64,000 bases of DNA from Pseudoduganella albidiflava (GCF_004322755.1 NZ_CP036401.1:2108001-2172000); one strand, 5' to 3'. Counted from the stretch's first letter, positions 45,323 to 55,231 are shown. The notes: generated from the letters alone by a model not told the origin. Translations and numbers: made by a program.

Positions 45323-46903
45323 TTACGTCAAGATATCGCCAGGGAAGCCCGGCGCGCACGCTATGTCGCGCAGTGCCGCCTTCAGCACCTTGCCGGTGGC
45401 GCCGGCGGGCAAGGCGGCCAGCACCACGACGTGCGCCGGCACCTTGTACGGTGCCAGCTGCCCGGCCAGCCAGCCGCGCAGCGTGCCGGCCAACGCGCCA
45501 TCGGCCGCGCCGCGCGCTTCCACGAACGCGATCACCTGTTCGTCGCCGGCGGCGGCGGGGCGGCCCACCACCGCCGCCTGCGCCACGCGCGGGTGTTCGT
45601 TCAGCAGCGTTTCCACTTCCAGCGGGTACACGTTGAAGCCCGAGCGCACGATGACCTCTTTCGTGCGGCCGACGATGAACAGCGCGCCGCCGGCACCGTG
45701 GCGGACCACGTCGCCCGTGTTCAGCCAGCCATCGGGCCGCAGCACGGCGGCCGTCTGCGCGGCGTCGCGGTAGTAGCCCAGCATCACATTCGGCCCGCGT
45801 ACCCACAGTTCGCCTTCGTCCTCCCCGTCGCCGCCGCCGATGCGCGTCTCCACGCCGGGGATCGGCTGCCCCACCGAGGTATCGCCGCGCGGCGCGTCCG
45901 GGCTGGTCTGGCAGATCGTCGGCGCGGTTTCCGTCATGCCGTAGCCGTTGTGCAGCGGCAGGCCGAACGCCGCTTCCACACGCGCCTTCAATGCCGGGGT
46001 GAGCGGGGAGCCGCCGGCGTAGAGGAAGCGCAGCGCCGGGGCCACCGGCGTGCCGGCCGCGTCGAGCAGGCGCGCGTACAGCGCCGGCACGCCCTGCAGG
46101 ATGGTGATGCCGCCGCTGCGCAGCGCGCCCAGCAGGCCGTCCGGCGTGAAGCGGGGCAGCAGGTGCAGGCAGGCGCCCGCGTGCAGGGTGCCCAGCAGCA
46201 CCGAGGCCAGGCCGTACACATGCGACAGCGGCAGCACGCCGCAGGCGCGGTCGCCCGGCACCAGGCGGCGCAGCGTGGCCGACATCTCCGCCACGTACAG
46301 CAGGCTGCGGTGCGACAGCATCACGCCCTTCGGCCGGCCGGTGGTACCGCTCGTGTACAGCAGCGCTGCGCACTGGCGGCCGCCATCGGCATGCACGGGT
46401 TCCGGGCGCGCCGCCTGGTTCAGCGGCCCGGCCAGCCAGTGGCCCACCGGCGCCGGTGCCGGCACCCGGAGCGCGCCATGCCGTGCGCCATGCGCCGCAG
46501 CGTCGGGCGAAACGCCGTCCGTGTAGAACGCCCGGCGCGCGCCGCAATGGCCCAGGACCTGGTCGACCTCGCGCGCCGCCAGCCGCGCGTTGAGGCAGAC
46601 GATCCACGCATCGCACAACCCCGCGGCGAACACCAGGCAGATTTGCGCCAGTGAGTTCTCGCCGACCACCGCCACGCGGTCGCCGGGCCGTATGCCGAGC
46701 GCCCCCAGCTGCGCGGCCGTGTCCCGCACCGCCTGCCACAGCTCGCCGTAGCCGATGTCGCGGCCGCCCTCGTGCAGCGCCGGGGCGTGCGGTTGCCTCA
46801 GTGCTTGCGCGGCCAGCATGCCGGCCAGCCGCTCCGGCCGGGCAGCGGACGGTGTGGCCGGCGGGGTGGCTGGCAATATGGAAGTCGGTGGCGCGAACGT
46901 CAT
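45323..46903 (-). CDS. AMP-binding acyl-CoA synthetase-like enzyme
   Basis: A 526-residue member of the adenylate-forming family. The P-loop is 'LLYTSGTTGRPKG'; 'GYGMTETAPT', 'GWLNTGDVV' and 'GRTKEVIVRSGFNVYPLEVE' follow, and the terminal catalytic Lys is in 'PAGATGKVLKAAL'. It would activate a fatty or aromatic acid as its acyl-AMP and then its CoA ester. The start MTFAPPTS follows AGGA; the longer frame upstream is less likely. It is isolated, with no fatty-acid or aromatic operon around it, so the substrate is open. Confidence 0.9.
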   Translation of the reverse strand: MTFAPPTSILPATPPATPSAARPERLAGMLAAQALRQPHAPALHEGGRDIGYGELWQAVRDTAAQLGALGIRPGDRVAVVGENSLAQICLVFAAGLCDAWIVCLNARLAAREVDQVLGHCGARRAFYTDGVSPDAAAHGARHGALRVPAPAPVGHWLAGPLNQAARPEPVHADGGRQCAALLYTSGTTGRPKGVMLSHRSLLYVAEMSATLRRLVPGDRACGVLPLSHVYGLASVLLGTLHAGACLHLLPRFTPDGLLGALRSGGITILQGVPALYARLLDAAGTPVAPALRFLYAGGSPLTPALKARVEAAFGLPLHNGYGMTETAPTICQTSPDAPRGDTSVGQPIPGVETRIGGGDGEDEGELWVRGPNVMLGYYRDAAQTAAVLRPDGWLNTGDVVRHGAGGALFIVGRTKEVIVRSGFNVYPLEVETLLNEHPRVAQAAVVGRPAAAGDEQVIAFVEARGAADGALAGTLRGWLAGQLAPYKVPAHVVVLAALPAGATGKVLKAALRDIACAPGFPGDILT

Positions 46904-47045
46904 TGTCCTGAACAGGCGGGCAGGGGCGGGTGGCAGGGGCGGCAGTGTGCCGTCCGGGCACGCCGGTGTCAACCATGGCGCTGTCCGCGACAAAACCTTT
47001 TGGCACGGTTGTGGTCAAAAGCTTGCTTGCGCCCTTGTCTAAGAC

Positions 47046-47059
47046 GGTTATGCTTAACC
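47046..47059. promoter_or_regulatory. Possible promoter with inverted repeat before the CheB-CheR hybrid gene
   Basis: A weak sigma-70 pair, TTGCGC (47027-47032), 16 bases, TATGCT (47049-47054), overlaps the inverted repeat GGTTA-TGCT-TAACC (47046-47059). A second small inverted repeat GAAGT-AG-ACTTC is at 47071-47082. Confidence 0.3.
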
Positions 47060-47112
47060 TTGTAACATGAATGAAGTAGACTTCAGTGCCTTCCATACAA
47101 CGACAATTCCCC

Positions 47113-50100
47113 ATGCCGCACACCCCCACGCCGCTGGGCAGTGACACCGAACCCGCCGTCAACCCCAGCCACCTGCGCTTCCCCGTCGTGGGGCTGGGTG
47201 CCTCGGCCGGCGGGCTGCAGGCCCTGTTGCGGTTTTTCGCGAGCGTGCAGCCAGGAAACGGCATGGCCTTCGTCGTGATCCTGCACCTGTCGCCCAGGCA
47301 TGAAAGCTCGGCGGACAACGTGCTGCAACGGGCCACGTACATGCCCGTGATCCAGGTCACCGAGCGGGTGCGCATCGAGCCGGAGCACGTCTACGTGATC
47401 GCGCCGAACCAGCAACTGTCGATGGACGACGGCCACCTCGGTGTCTCCGAACTGGCGCGCACGCCCGGCCACCACGTGGCGATCGACGTGTTCTTCCGCA
47501 CGCTGGCCATGGCCCACCGCGAGCTCGCCTTCGCCGTCGTATTGTCCGGCACGGGTTCCGATGGCGCGGTGGGCATCGAGCGGATCAAGGAGGAGGGCGG
47601 CGTGACGCTGGCGCAGGAGCCCACCGATGCGGAACACGACGGCATGCCGAGTGCGGCGATCGGCACCGGCATGATCGACTTCGTGCTGCCGGCCGGCGAG
47701 CTGGCCGCCAAGCTGGTGGAACTGTGGGAGAACGCCCGCCATATCCAGCTGCCGCCCCTCGGCGACGGCGAAGAGCCGATCGGCACCGTGGCGGAAGAAG
47801 ACAAGGTCGACGACGAAGCCGCGCTGCAGAACGTGATCGCCATGCTGTGCGCACACACCGGCCACGATTTTCGCAACTACAAGCGCGCCACCGTGCTGCG
47901 CCGCATCGAGCGGCGCCTGCAGGTGAAAGGCGTGGCCACATTGCCCGAGTATGCCCAGCTGCTCGACCGCGAGCCGGGCGAGTTCAAGGCGCTGCTCAAC
48001 GACATGCTGATCGGCGTGACCAATTTCTTCCGCGACCGGGAAAGCTTCGAGGTGCTCGAGCGCGAAGTGATTCCGGAACTGTTCCTCGGCAAGGTGCGCG
48101 GCGAACAGGTGCGCGTCTGGGTGGCCGCGTGCGCCACCGGCCAGGAAGCCTACTCGGTGGCCATGCTGCTGGCCGACCACGCGCTCCAGAAGGAGCGCCC
48201 GCCGGAAGTCCAGGTGTTCGCCTCCGACATCGACGAACATGCGATCTCGACCGCGCGCGCCGGTGTCTATCCGGCCTCGATCGTGATGGACGTGCCGCCG
48301 GCGCGCATGCGCCAGTTCTTCACGAAGGAAGACGACCGCTACCGCATCCGCAAGACGCTGCGCGACCGTATCCTGTTCGCCTCGCACAACCTGCTGCGCG
48401 ACCCGCCGTTCTCCAAGCTGGACATGATTTCCTGCCGCAACCTGCTGATCTACCTGAACCGGGACGTGCAGCTGCGCGTGATGCAGATGTTCCATTCGGC
48501 GCTGCGGCCGGATGGCTTCCTGTTCCTCGGCTCATCCGAATCGGCCGACGCGGCGGCGGAATTTTTCGTTCCGTTTGATAAGAAGAACCGCATCTACCGG
48601 GCCCGTCCGCTTTCCCGCGCGGCGCGTTACGTGCCGGTGCTGTCGCACGCGCCGATCAGCCGGATGCCGGAACTGGCGCATGTCGCGAGCGGCGTACGGC
48701 GCCAGTTTTCCTATGCCGACGTGCACCAGCGCGCGCTGGCAAGGTTCGCGCCGCCCAGCCTGGTTGTAGACCGCGAAACCAATATCGTGCACATGTCCGA
48801 TACCGCCGGGCGCTTCCTGCGCCATGTCGGCGGCGAACCATCGCGCAATGCGCTGGCGCTGGTCTTGCCGGAATTGCGGCTGGAGTTGCGCACGGCGCTA
48901 TTCCAGGCCCAGCAGAGTAGCCAGAGCGTCGAGGGCCAGCGCGTGCCGGTCAGGCGCGACGACCAGGACTTCTATGTGAGCATCGCGGTGCGGCCGTTCA
49001 ACGACGAGCTGGCCAACATGGATTTCATGCTGGTAGTGTTCGACGAGACGCGCATGGCCGGCGCCAGCGGCGCCGCCGCGCCCCTGGCACGGCACAAGGA
49101 CCTGGTGCTGGAACAGCTGGAAGCGGAACTGCAGCGCAGCAAGGAAAAGCTCCAGGAAACCATCGAGCATGCCGAAGTCTCCAACGAGGAACTGCGCGCG
49201 TCGAACGAGGAGCTGCAGGCGATCAACGAGGAGCTGCGCTCGGCCACCGAGGAGCTGGAAACCTCGAAGGAAGAGCTGCAGTCCGTCAACGAGGAACTGA
49301 TCACCGTCAACTACGAGCTGAAGGTGAAGGTCGAGGAAACCGGCAAGGCCAACGACGACCTGAACAACCTGATCGCCTCGACCGACATCGCCACCGTCTT
49401 CGTCGACCGGGCCATGCGCATCAAGCGCTTCACGCCGCGCACGGCGGACATCTTCTCGATCATCCCCACCGACATCGGCCGCTCGCTGCTCGACATCACC
49501 CACCGGCTCGACTACGACCAGCTGGCCGGCGACGTGCTGTCCACGTTCGAGACGCTGCGCCCGGTCGAGCGCGAAGTGCGCAGCAGCGATGGCCGCTACT
49601 ACATCGTGCGCCTGCTGCCCTACCGCACCACCGAGGACAAGATCGAAGGCGCCGTGATGACGTTCTTCGACATCACCCGCCGCCGCGAGGCGGAGGAGCA
49701 GGTGCGTACCGGCGAGATGTGGATGCGGCTGGTGGCCGAAAGCACCGACGACTATGCCATCGTCACCACCGATGCCGAAGGCCGCGTCACCAGCTGGAAC
49801 AAGGGCGCCGAGCGCACCTTCGGCTGGAGCGAGGAAGAAGCGGTGGGCGCCAGCCTGGACATGATCTTCACGCCGGAAGACGTGGCCGGCGGCGCGCCGG
49901 AAGACGAGCGCCGCCGCGCCACCGAGGAAGGCCGTGCCGAGGACGAGCGCTGGCACCTGCGCAAGGATGGCTCGCGTTTCTATTGTGCCGGCGTGACGAC
50001 CCCGCTGCACAATGCCCAGTTCCGCGGCTTTGCCAAGATCGCCCGCGACCAGACGTCGCGCGCCCAGCAGGAGCGGCGCCGCGAAGCCGCGCTGTGGTCC

Positions 50101-51246
50101 GAGCAGGCCAGCCGCACCCAGGCCGAGACCGACAGCGCGCTGAAGGACGAGTTCCTGGCCGTGATGTCGCACGAGCTGCGCCATCCGCTGAACCTCATCT
50201 ACATCAACGTGGAACTGCTGGCGCGCCTGCCGGCCGTGCGGCAATCGCCGCCGGCGCTGCGGGCCGCCTCGATCATCCGCAATTCCGTGGCCAGCCAGGC
50301 CAAGATCATCGAAGACCTGATGGACATGTCGCGTGTCAATACAGGCAAGCTGGCGCTGGCCTGCCGCGAGATCGACCTGGCCGATACCGCCACGCGGCTG
50401 GTCGAGGTGATGCGCGCCGATCCGGTGGTGGAGGGACTGACCCTGCGCGTGCTGCTGCCGGAAGATCCGCTGGTGGTGTCGGCCGACCCGGTGCGCATCG
50501 AGCAGGTCATGCTGAACTTGCTCAGCAACGCGGTGAAGTTCACGCCGGCCGGCGGCACCGTCACGCTGCGGCTGGTGCGCGAGGATGGCATGGCGCGGCT
50601 GGACGTGACCGATACCGGCGCCGGCATCCAGGCCGAACAACTGCCGGACGTATTCCGCATGTACCGCCAGGGCAGTTTGCAGGCGGTGCGCAGCAAGGCC
50701 GGACTGGGCATTGGCCTGGCCCTGGTGCGCCAGCTCGTCGAGCTGCATGGCGGGCAGGTGGCGGCCGCATCGGAAGGGCCCGGCAAGGGCAGCCGTTTCA
50801 CTGTCTGGCTGCCGCTGGCCGGCCGGCAGGTCGCCGGCGACAACGACAGTACGCCGGGCCAGGCCAGTGCGCTGGCGGGGCGGCGCGTGCTGGTCCTCGA
50901 CGATACCGACGACACGGCGGAAACCTTCCAGGCGCTGCTCGAACTGGAGGGCGCCGAGGTGTTCGTGACCACCAGCGGCCAGCGCGCGCTGGAACTGCTG
51001 CGCGAGCAGCGCGTGGACGTGGTGATTTCCGACCTGTCCATGCCCGACATGGATGGCTTCCAGTTCATCCAGGCGGTGCGCGCCCAGCCGGCGCTGCAAG
51101 GCCTGCCGGCGATCGCGCTGAGCGGCCTGGCCCGCGAGCAGGACATCCAGCGCGCCCGCGCCGCCGGCTTCTCCGATTTCATGACCAAGCCCGTCACGCT
51201 GGAATTGTTGAACGAACGGCTGCTTCGGCTGCTGCCGCGCGGGTAG
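47113..51246 (+). CDS. CheB-CheR-PAS-PAS-histidine kinase-receiver hybrid protein
   Basis: A 1377-residue cytoplasmic multidomain protein. CheB methylesterase (about residues 20-195) has its Ser in 'GASAGG', His in 'ILHLSP' and Asp in 'GTGSDGAVG'. The CheR methyltransferase part (about 225-480) has 'VTNFFRD' and 'AACATGQEAYS'. A Glu/Leu-rich coiled coil occupies about 660-755, then two PAS domains (about 755-1005), HisKA with 'MSHELRHPLN', HATPase_c ('LLSNAVKFT', 'DTGAGI', 'GLGIGLAL') and a receiver (about 1255-1375, Asp in 'VISDLSMPDMDGF'). All catalytic motifs look intact. It is not near chemoreceptors, so it may serve stress signalling. ATG 47113 is chosen; GTG 47086 is possible. Confidence 0.93.
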   Translation: MPHTPTPLGSDTEPAVNPSHLRFPVVGLGASAGGLQALLRFFASVQPGNGMAFVVILHLSPRHESSADNVLQRATYMPVIQVTERVRIEPEHVYVIAPNQQLSMDDGHLGVSELARTPGHHVAIDVFFRTLAMAHRELAFAVVLSGTGSDGAVGIERIKEEGGVTLAQEPTDAEHDGMPSAAIGTGMIDFVLPAGELAAKLVELWENARHIQLPPLGDGEEPIGTVAEEDKVDDEAALQNVIAMLCAHTGHDFRNYKRATVLRRIERRLQVKGVATLPEYAQLLDREPGEFKALLNDMLIGVTNFFRDRESFEVLEREVIPELFLGKVRGEQVRVWVAACATGQEAYSVAMLLADHALQKERPPEVQVFASDIDEHAISTARAGVYPASIVMDVPPARMRQFFTKEDDRYRIRKTLRDRILFASHNLLRDPPFSKLDMISCRNLLIYLNRDVQLRVMQMFHSALRPDGFLFLGSSESADAAAEFFVPFDKKNRIYRARPLSRAARYVPVLSHAPISRMPELAHVASGVRRQFSYADVHQRALARFAPPSLVVDRETNIVHMSDTAGRFLRHVGGEPSRNALALVLPELRLELRTALFQAQQSSQSVEGQRVPVRRDDQDFYVSIAVRPFNDELANMDFMLVVFDETRMAGASGAAAPLARHKDLVLEQLEAELQRSKEKLQETIEHAEVSNEELRASNEELQAINEELRSATEELETSKEELQSVNEELITVNYELKVKVEETGKANDDLNNLIASTDIATVFVDRAMRIKRFTPRTADIFSIIPTDIGRSLLDITHRLDYDQLAGDVLSTFETLRPVEREVRSSDGRYYIVRLLPYRTTEDKIEGAVMTFFDITRRREAEEQVRTGEMWMRLVAESTDDYAIVTTDAEGRVTSWNKGAERTFGWSEEEAVGASLDMIFTPEDVAGGAPEDERRRATEEGRAEDERWHLRKDGSRFYCAGVTTPLHNAQFRGFAKIARDQTSRAQQERRREAALWSEQASRTQAETDSALKDEFLAVMSHELRHPLNLIYINVELLARLPAVRQSPPALRAASIIRNSVASQAKIIEDLMDMSRVNTGKLALACREIDLADTATRLVEVMRADPVVEGLTLRVLLPEDPLVVSADPVRIEQVMLNLLSNAVKFTPAGGTVTLRLVREDGMARLDVTDTGAGIQAEQLPDVFRMYRQGSLQAVRSKAGLGIGLALVRQLVELHGGQVAAASEGPGKGSRFTVWLPLAGRQVAGDNDSTPGQASALAGRRVLVLDDTDDTAETFQALLELEGAEVFVTTSGQRALELLREQRVDVVISDLSMPDMDGFQFIQAVRAQPALQGLPAIALSGLAREQDIQRARAAGFSDFMTKPVTLELLNERLLRLLPRG

Positions 51247-51319
51247 CCGGGGCCATCACCTGGCGGTCAATGTGGGCCACCGCACTGACCGCACGGCACT
51301 CCTGCGGCACCCTTGACCG

Positions 51320-52363
51320 ATGAACCAGCGCCCCATCTTCGCCGCGGACGACGCGGTCGTCGTCGGCGCCTCCACCGGGGGTGTCGCCGCATTACAGACC
51401 TTCGTGGCCGGCCTGCCGCCGAATTTTCCGGCGGCCGTGCTGATCGTCATGCATGTTGGAAACCACGACAGCATCCTGCCGTCCCTGCTGGCGCGCTCCG
51501 CGCGGCTGCCGATACGCCACGCGCGCGACGGCGACGTGCTCGAGCCCGGCCGTATCCTGGTCGCGCCGCCGGACTTCCACCTGGTCGTCACCCGCGATCG
51601 GGACAACGGCCGCACCGGGCATGTGCTGCTGTCGCGTGGCGCCCGCGAGAACCATGCGCGACCGGCCATCGACCCGCTGTTCCGCTCCGCCGCCGCGGCG
51701 TACGGGCCACGGGCCATCGGCGTGATCCTCACCGGCATGCTGGATGACGGCACCGCCGGCCTGCAGGCCATCAAGGCGTGCGGCGGCAAGGCCATCGTGC
51801 AGGTGCCCGAGGAAGCCCAGGCGCCGGACATGCCGGAAAGCGCGATCCGCAACGTGGCGGTGGACCGCGTGCTGCCGGTGGCCGACATCGGCGCCGCGCT
51901 GGAGCGCATGCTCGATGAAAACCTGGCCGCGGCCCGCGGCCAGCCACGCGAAGTACCCGAATGGGTCAACCTGGAAAACCGCTTGATGACGGAGACTGCC
52001 GACGTGGAAACCCTGTCACAGATTGGCGCGCCGTCGACATTCACCTGCCCGGAATGTCATGGTACGCTGTGGGAAATTCGCGGTACCACGCCAACGCGGT
52101 TCCGCTGCCATACAGGCCACGCGTTCACCGAACGCCACCTGTGCGCGGAGCAGGGCGAAGCCGTGGAGGCATCGCTGTGGTCGGCCGTGCGCGCGCTGTC
52201 CGAAAAGGAAAAGCTGCTGCGCCAGATGGCCGACAGTGCGATCAGCGCGGGCTATGCGGAAACGGCGGGGGATTACCTGGCACAAGCCGCTGCGGTGCAG
52301 CGGGACGGAGAAGTGCTGCGCCGGCTGCTGGTGTCCACCGAAGCGACTGAGCAGCCAGCATAG
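51320..52363 (+). CDS. Receiver-less CheB-type methylesterase with C-terminal zinc-ribbon-like motif
   Basis: A 347-residue protein. Residues about 12-190 form a CheB methylesterase domain ('VVGASTGGVAALQ', 'VMHVGNHDSILP', 'ILTGMLDDGTAGLQAI' giving the Ser-His-Asp set). There is no receiver domain. The C-terminal part contains C-P-E-C and C-H-T-G-H spaced by about 18 residues, resembling a small metal-binding ribbon, followed by helices. It starts 73 bases after the CheB-CheR hybrid on the same strand, so the two probably work together, perhaps on non-canonical targets. Confidence 0.9.
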   Translation: MNQRPIFAADDAVVVGASTGGVAALQTFVAGLPPNFPAAVLIVMHVGNHDSILPSLLARSARLPIRHARDGDVLEPGRILVAPPDFHLVVTRDRDNGRTGHVLLSRGARENHARPAIDPLFRSAAAAYGPRAIGVILTGMLDDGTAGLQAIKACGGKAIVQVPEEAQAPDMPESAIRNVAVDRVLPVADIGAALERMLDENLAAARGQPREVPEWVNLENRLMTETADVETLSQIGAPSTFTCPECHGTLWEIRGTTPTRFRCHTGHAFTERHLCAEQGEAVEASLWSAVRALSEKEKLLRQMADSAISAGYAETAGDYLAQAAAVQRDGEVLRRLLVSTEATEQPA

Positions 52364-52564
52364 GGCAGCGAGGCCGGGCGCGGTGCCGTGCGCCGGCCCT
52401 GGGTGCGCTTGTGCGCGATGTTTCAAATTGCTCGGTAATTGTCCTACAAGGGCAGCCGTTGCGTTCCTATAGTTGCTGATTTTCTAAACGTTCATGATGT
52501 GCATGCCGGTGTCACGCGGTCTCGGCCGTCAGGGCACTGCACCCATAACCAATAGGAGCGAGTA

Positions 52565-53539
52565 ATGTTTGCACATAACAAGCGTTTGCAATACACCGTA
52601 CGGGTTAGCGAACCGAATCCTGGTTTGGCGAACCTGATGCTCGAACAATTCGGCGGCCCGCAGGGCGAGCTGGCCGCGGCCATGCGCTACTTCACGCAAG
52701 CCGTCGCCGAGGACGATCCAGGCCGCAAGGACATGCTGTTCGACATCGCCACCGAAGAGCTCAGCCACCTCGAAGTGATCGGCAACATCGTCTGCATGCT
52801 GAACAAGGGCGCCAAGGGCCGCCTGTCCGAGGCGGTCGACGAGGAAGGCGAGATGTATCGCCGCATCACCGGTGCCGGCAACGACAGCCACATCACCCAG
52901 GTCCTGTATGGCGCGGGCGCCCCGCTGACCAACTCGGCCGGCGTGCCATGGACGGCGGCGTATATCGACTCGATCAGCGAACCGACCGCCGACCTGCGCT
53001 CGAACATCGCCGCCGAGGCGCGCGCCAAGATCGTCTACGAACGCCTGATCGCGCTGACGCCCGACCCGGGCGTGCGTGAAGCGCTGGGCTTCCTGATGAC
53101 GCGCGAGATCGCCCACCAGAAGTCGTTCGAGAAGGCCCTGTACGCCATCCAGCCGAATTTCCCGCCGGGGAAAACCGCTGGCCGGCCAGAATTCGCCTCG
53201 GTCTACTACAACATGTCGCAAGGCGGCCCGGAACTCAACGGCCCATGGAACAGCGGCGAAAAATGGCAGGTGGTGTCCGACCGCGACCAGCAGATGGGCG
53301 TGGACGGTGGCGGCGGCGAAGCCAGCGTCACGCTGGACTCCGACGATGCCGCGCTGCTGAACCAGATGGCGATGCGCACGATGTCCGACCCGAGCGCCGA
53401 TCCGCTGACCGGCGCCGAGCTGGGCATGACGGCCGACCCGGGCTCGATCGACTCGGCTTCCGCCGCCGGCGGCAAGATTCCGCCGACGCCGGACGGTTCC
53501 GTGCCGCACGCCAAGCCCGACGGCCTGACGAGGCACTGA
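52565..53539 (+). CDS. Manganese (non-haem) catalase
   Basis: A 324-residue ferritin-like protein. Dimanganese ligands are recognisable: Glu35 ('QGELAAAM'), Glu65 and His68 ('ATEELSHLEV'), Glu in 'EARAKIVYERL' and His in 'TREIAHQKSF'. It converts hydrogen peroxide to water and oxygen in the cytoplasm. The C-terminal tail (from about 250) is Ser/Asp/Pro-rich and variable. AGGAG precedes the start. A ZIP-type metal transporter gene begins one base after its stop, suggesting joint expression and metal supply. Confidence 0.95.
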   Translation: MFAHNKRLQYTVRVSEPNPGLANLMLEQFGGPQGELAAAMRYFTQAVAEDDPGRKDMLFDIATEELSHLEVIGNIVCMLNKGAKGRLSEAVDEEGEMYRRITGAGNDSHITQVLYGAGAPLTNSAGVPWTAAYIDSISEPTADLRSNIAAEARAKIVYERLIALTPDPGVREALGFLMTREIAHQKSFEKALYAIQPNFPPGKTAGRPEFASVYYNMSQGGPELNGPWNSGEKWQVVSDRDQQMGVDGGGGEASVTLDSDDAALLNQMAMRTMSDPSADPLTGAELGMTADPGSIDSASAAGGKIPPTPDGSVPHAKPDGLTRH

Positions 53540-53540
53540 C

Positions 53541-54425
53541 ATGCCGCTGGCGCGCGTCTTCCCCGTCTGGCGCTATGCGCTCGGTGCCGCAATCTGCCTC
53601 GGCGGAGCGCTGGCACTGCTGCATGAAATCGTCAGCGGCGTGCAGGCGTTCGACGCCAGCGTGCACGGTGCACTCATGGGCGGCGCCACCGCCGCCCTGG
53701 CGACGGCACTGGGCACCTTGCCCGTGCTGCTGTCGCAGAATTTCTCGCAACGCACCTACGACGGCTTCCTGGGCTTCGGCGCCGGCGTGATGCTGGCCGC
53801 CACGGCGTTTTCGCTGGTGATCCCGGCGATCGCGGCAGCCAAGGGGCAGGGCGCCGGTGCGTTCGAAGCAAGCGCGATCGCCGGCGGCGGCATCCTGCTG
53901 GGCATGGGCCTGGTGTTGCTGCTCGATAGCCTGGTGCGCGAACAAACCATCCTCGAAGGCGTGGACACGGCGCGCAGCGATTCGCTCAAGCGCGCCTGGC
54001 TGTTCGTGGCCGCGGTGGCGATCCACAATTTGCCGGAAGGGCTCGCCATCGGCGTGGCCTACGCCGGGGCCGACGTGGCGAAGGCGCACAGCCTGGCCAC
54101 CGGCATCTCGATCCAGGATGTCCCGGAAGGCCTGGTGGTGGCCCTGGCGCTGCGCACGGTCGGCTATGGCCGGCTGTTCTCGTGCGCGCTGGGCATCGCT
54201 TCCGGGCTCATCGAACCGGTGGCCGCCGTGGGCGGCGCCGTGCTGATCGAATATGCGCAATGGATGTTGCCGTGGGGCCTGGCGCTGGCCGCCGGCGCGA
54301 TGCTGTTCGTCATCTGCCACGACGTGATTCCCGAGGCGCACCGCCATGGCCATGCGAAGAGTGCATCGTGCTCGGTGGTGGCCGGGTTCATCCTGATGAT
54401 GGTGCTGGATACGGCGCTGGCCTAG
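53541..54425 (+). CDS. ZIP-family metal transporter
   Basis: A 294-residue membrane protein with eight predicted transmembrane helices. The metal-path motifs are in helix 4, 'AIHNLPEGLAIGVAYAG', and helix 5, 'SIQDVPEGLVVAL'; in the second the usual His is replaced by Gln-Asp. ZIP proteins import zinc, iron or manganese. Its position one base after the manganese catalase gene makes manganese a plausible substrate (inference). A His-rich 'HRHGHAK' loop lies near the C-terminus. Confidence 0.9.
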   Translation: MPLARVFPVWRYALGAAICLGGALALLHEIVSGVQAFDASVHGALMGGATAALATALGTLPVLLSQNFSQRTYDGFLGFGAGVMLAATAFSLVIPAIAAAKGQGAGAFEASAIAGGGILLGMGLVLLLDSLVREQTILEGVDTARSDSLKRAWLFVAAVAIHNLPEGLAIGVAYAGADVAKAHSLATGISIQDVPEGLVVALALRTVGYGRLFSCALGIASGLIEPVAAVGGAVLIEYAQWMLPWGLALAAGAMLFVICHDVIPEAHRHGHAKSASCSVVAGFILMMVLDTALA

Positions 54426-54499
54426 GCGCGTTGGCATAGACGCATCGCCGGGGCGAAGAAAACGCCGCGTCCGGTGCGCAACATCGTCACGTTTATTTA

Positions 54500-54654
54500 C
54501 CCCAAGTGCAAATGCCGGGGTCAGAGAGGAGTACTGGCCTGCAGGCCAGTACCGCTACGCCGGCAAGGAGCGATGCTCCTTGAAACCCCGGCTACGCCCC
54601 GCCGGGTCTGACCCCAGCCCTTCGCCGTTGGGGTGAGTGCATGCGCTTTCAATG
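54500..54654. repeat. Family B modular palindromic repeat, copy B4 (full)
   Basis: This fills the gap after the ZIP gene. Borders are CCCCAAGTGCAAA and GTTGGGGTGAGTGCATGCG. Outer arms are CCGGGGTCAG and GGGTCTGACCCC. Inside are a perfect 22-bp palindrome (54531-54552, half-site GTACTGGCCTG) and a perfect AAGGAGCA-type palindrome (54565-54581, arms AAGGAGC / GCTCCTT). No gene is visible between 54426 and 54715. Confidence 0.88.
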
Positions 54655-54715
54655 TGCCGGATAAAGCTTGCCTGCATTACCGTCCAGCACAGCGAGCTAA
54701 ATCAGAGCGCGCCGA

Positions 54716-55231
54716 TCACACCTTGGCTTCCATCCCCGGCATCGCCGAACGGGTGAGGAACGCGTTGGTCGTGCCCGGCAGGTGGTCGAGCACCCACTTG
54801 GCCATCGCCACTTCCTGGGCCAGGATCTGCTGGCACACGTCGCGTGTTTCGAAGTCGCCGGCCTGCTCGGCGGCCGTGATCAGCACCGTGTAGCTGGCGA
54901 TCTCCATGTTCTCGAAGACATAGCTCTGCAGGGAGTTCTTCACCACTTCATCCGCGACCGCCATGCCCATCGCGGCCTGGCCGAATGCCATCATCTTCAT
55001 CGACAGGTCCTTCAGGGCGGACGGGCTGCCGCCCAGCCGCGCGATGCAGCCTTCCAGCTGCGCCTTCTGCCATTCCGTTTCCTCCAGGTGCTGCAGCACG
55101 CGCGCCTTCAGCGTGCCATAGTGCACCAGCCTGTCGGCCTGCGCCTTCAACATCGTTTCGGCCTGCTGTTCCATCGCATGCGCATCGCGCAGCCAGTCGA
55201 GCAGGTGCTCGCGGGGTTCCTTGGTTGCCAT
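54716..55231 (-). CDS. DUF892 ferritin-like protein (YciE/YciF type)
   Basis: A 171-residue four-helix protein of the DUF892 family, which is related to ferritins and induced by stress in several bacteria. Glu/His-rich helices are evident ('DWLRDAHAMEQQAETML', 'QHLEETEWQKAQLEGC', 'NMEIASYTVLITAAEQAGD'), consistent with a di-iron or dimanganese site. GGGAGA precedes the start. It stands convergent to the catalase-ZIP pair, suggesting a shared stress theme. Confidence 0.9.
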   Translation of the reverse strand: MATKEPREHLLDWLRDAHAMEQQAETMLKAQADRLVHYGTLKARVLQHLEETEWQKAQLEGCIARLGGSPSALKDLSMKMMAFGQAAMGMAVADEVVKNSLQSYVFENMEIASYTVLITAAEQAGDFETRDVCQQILAQEVAMAKWVLDHLPGTTNAFLTRSAMPGMEAKV

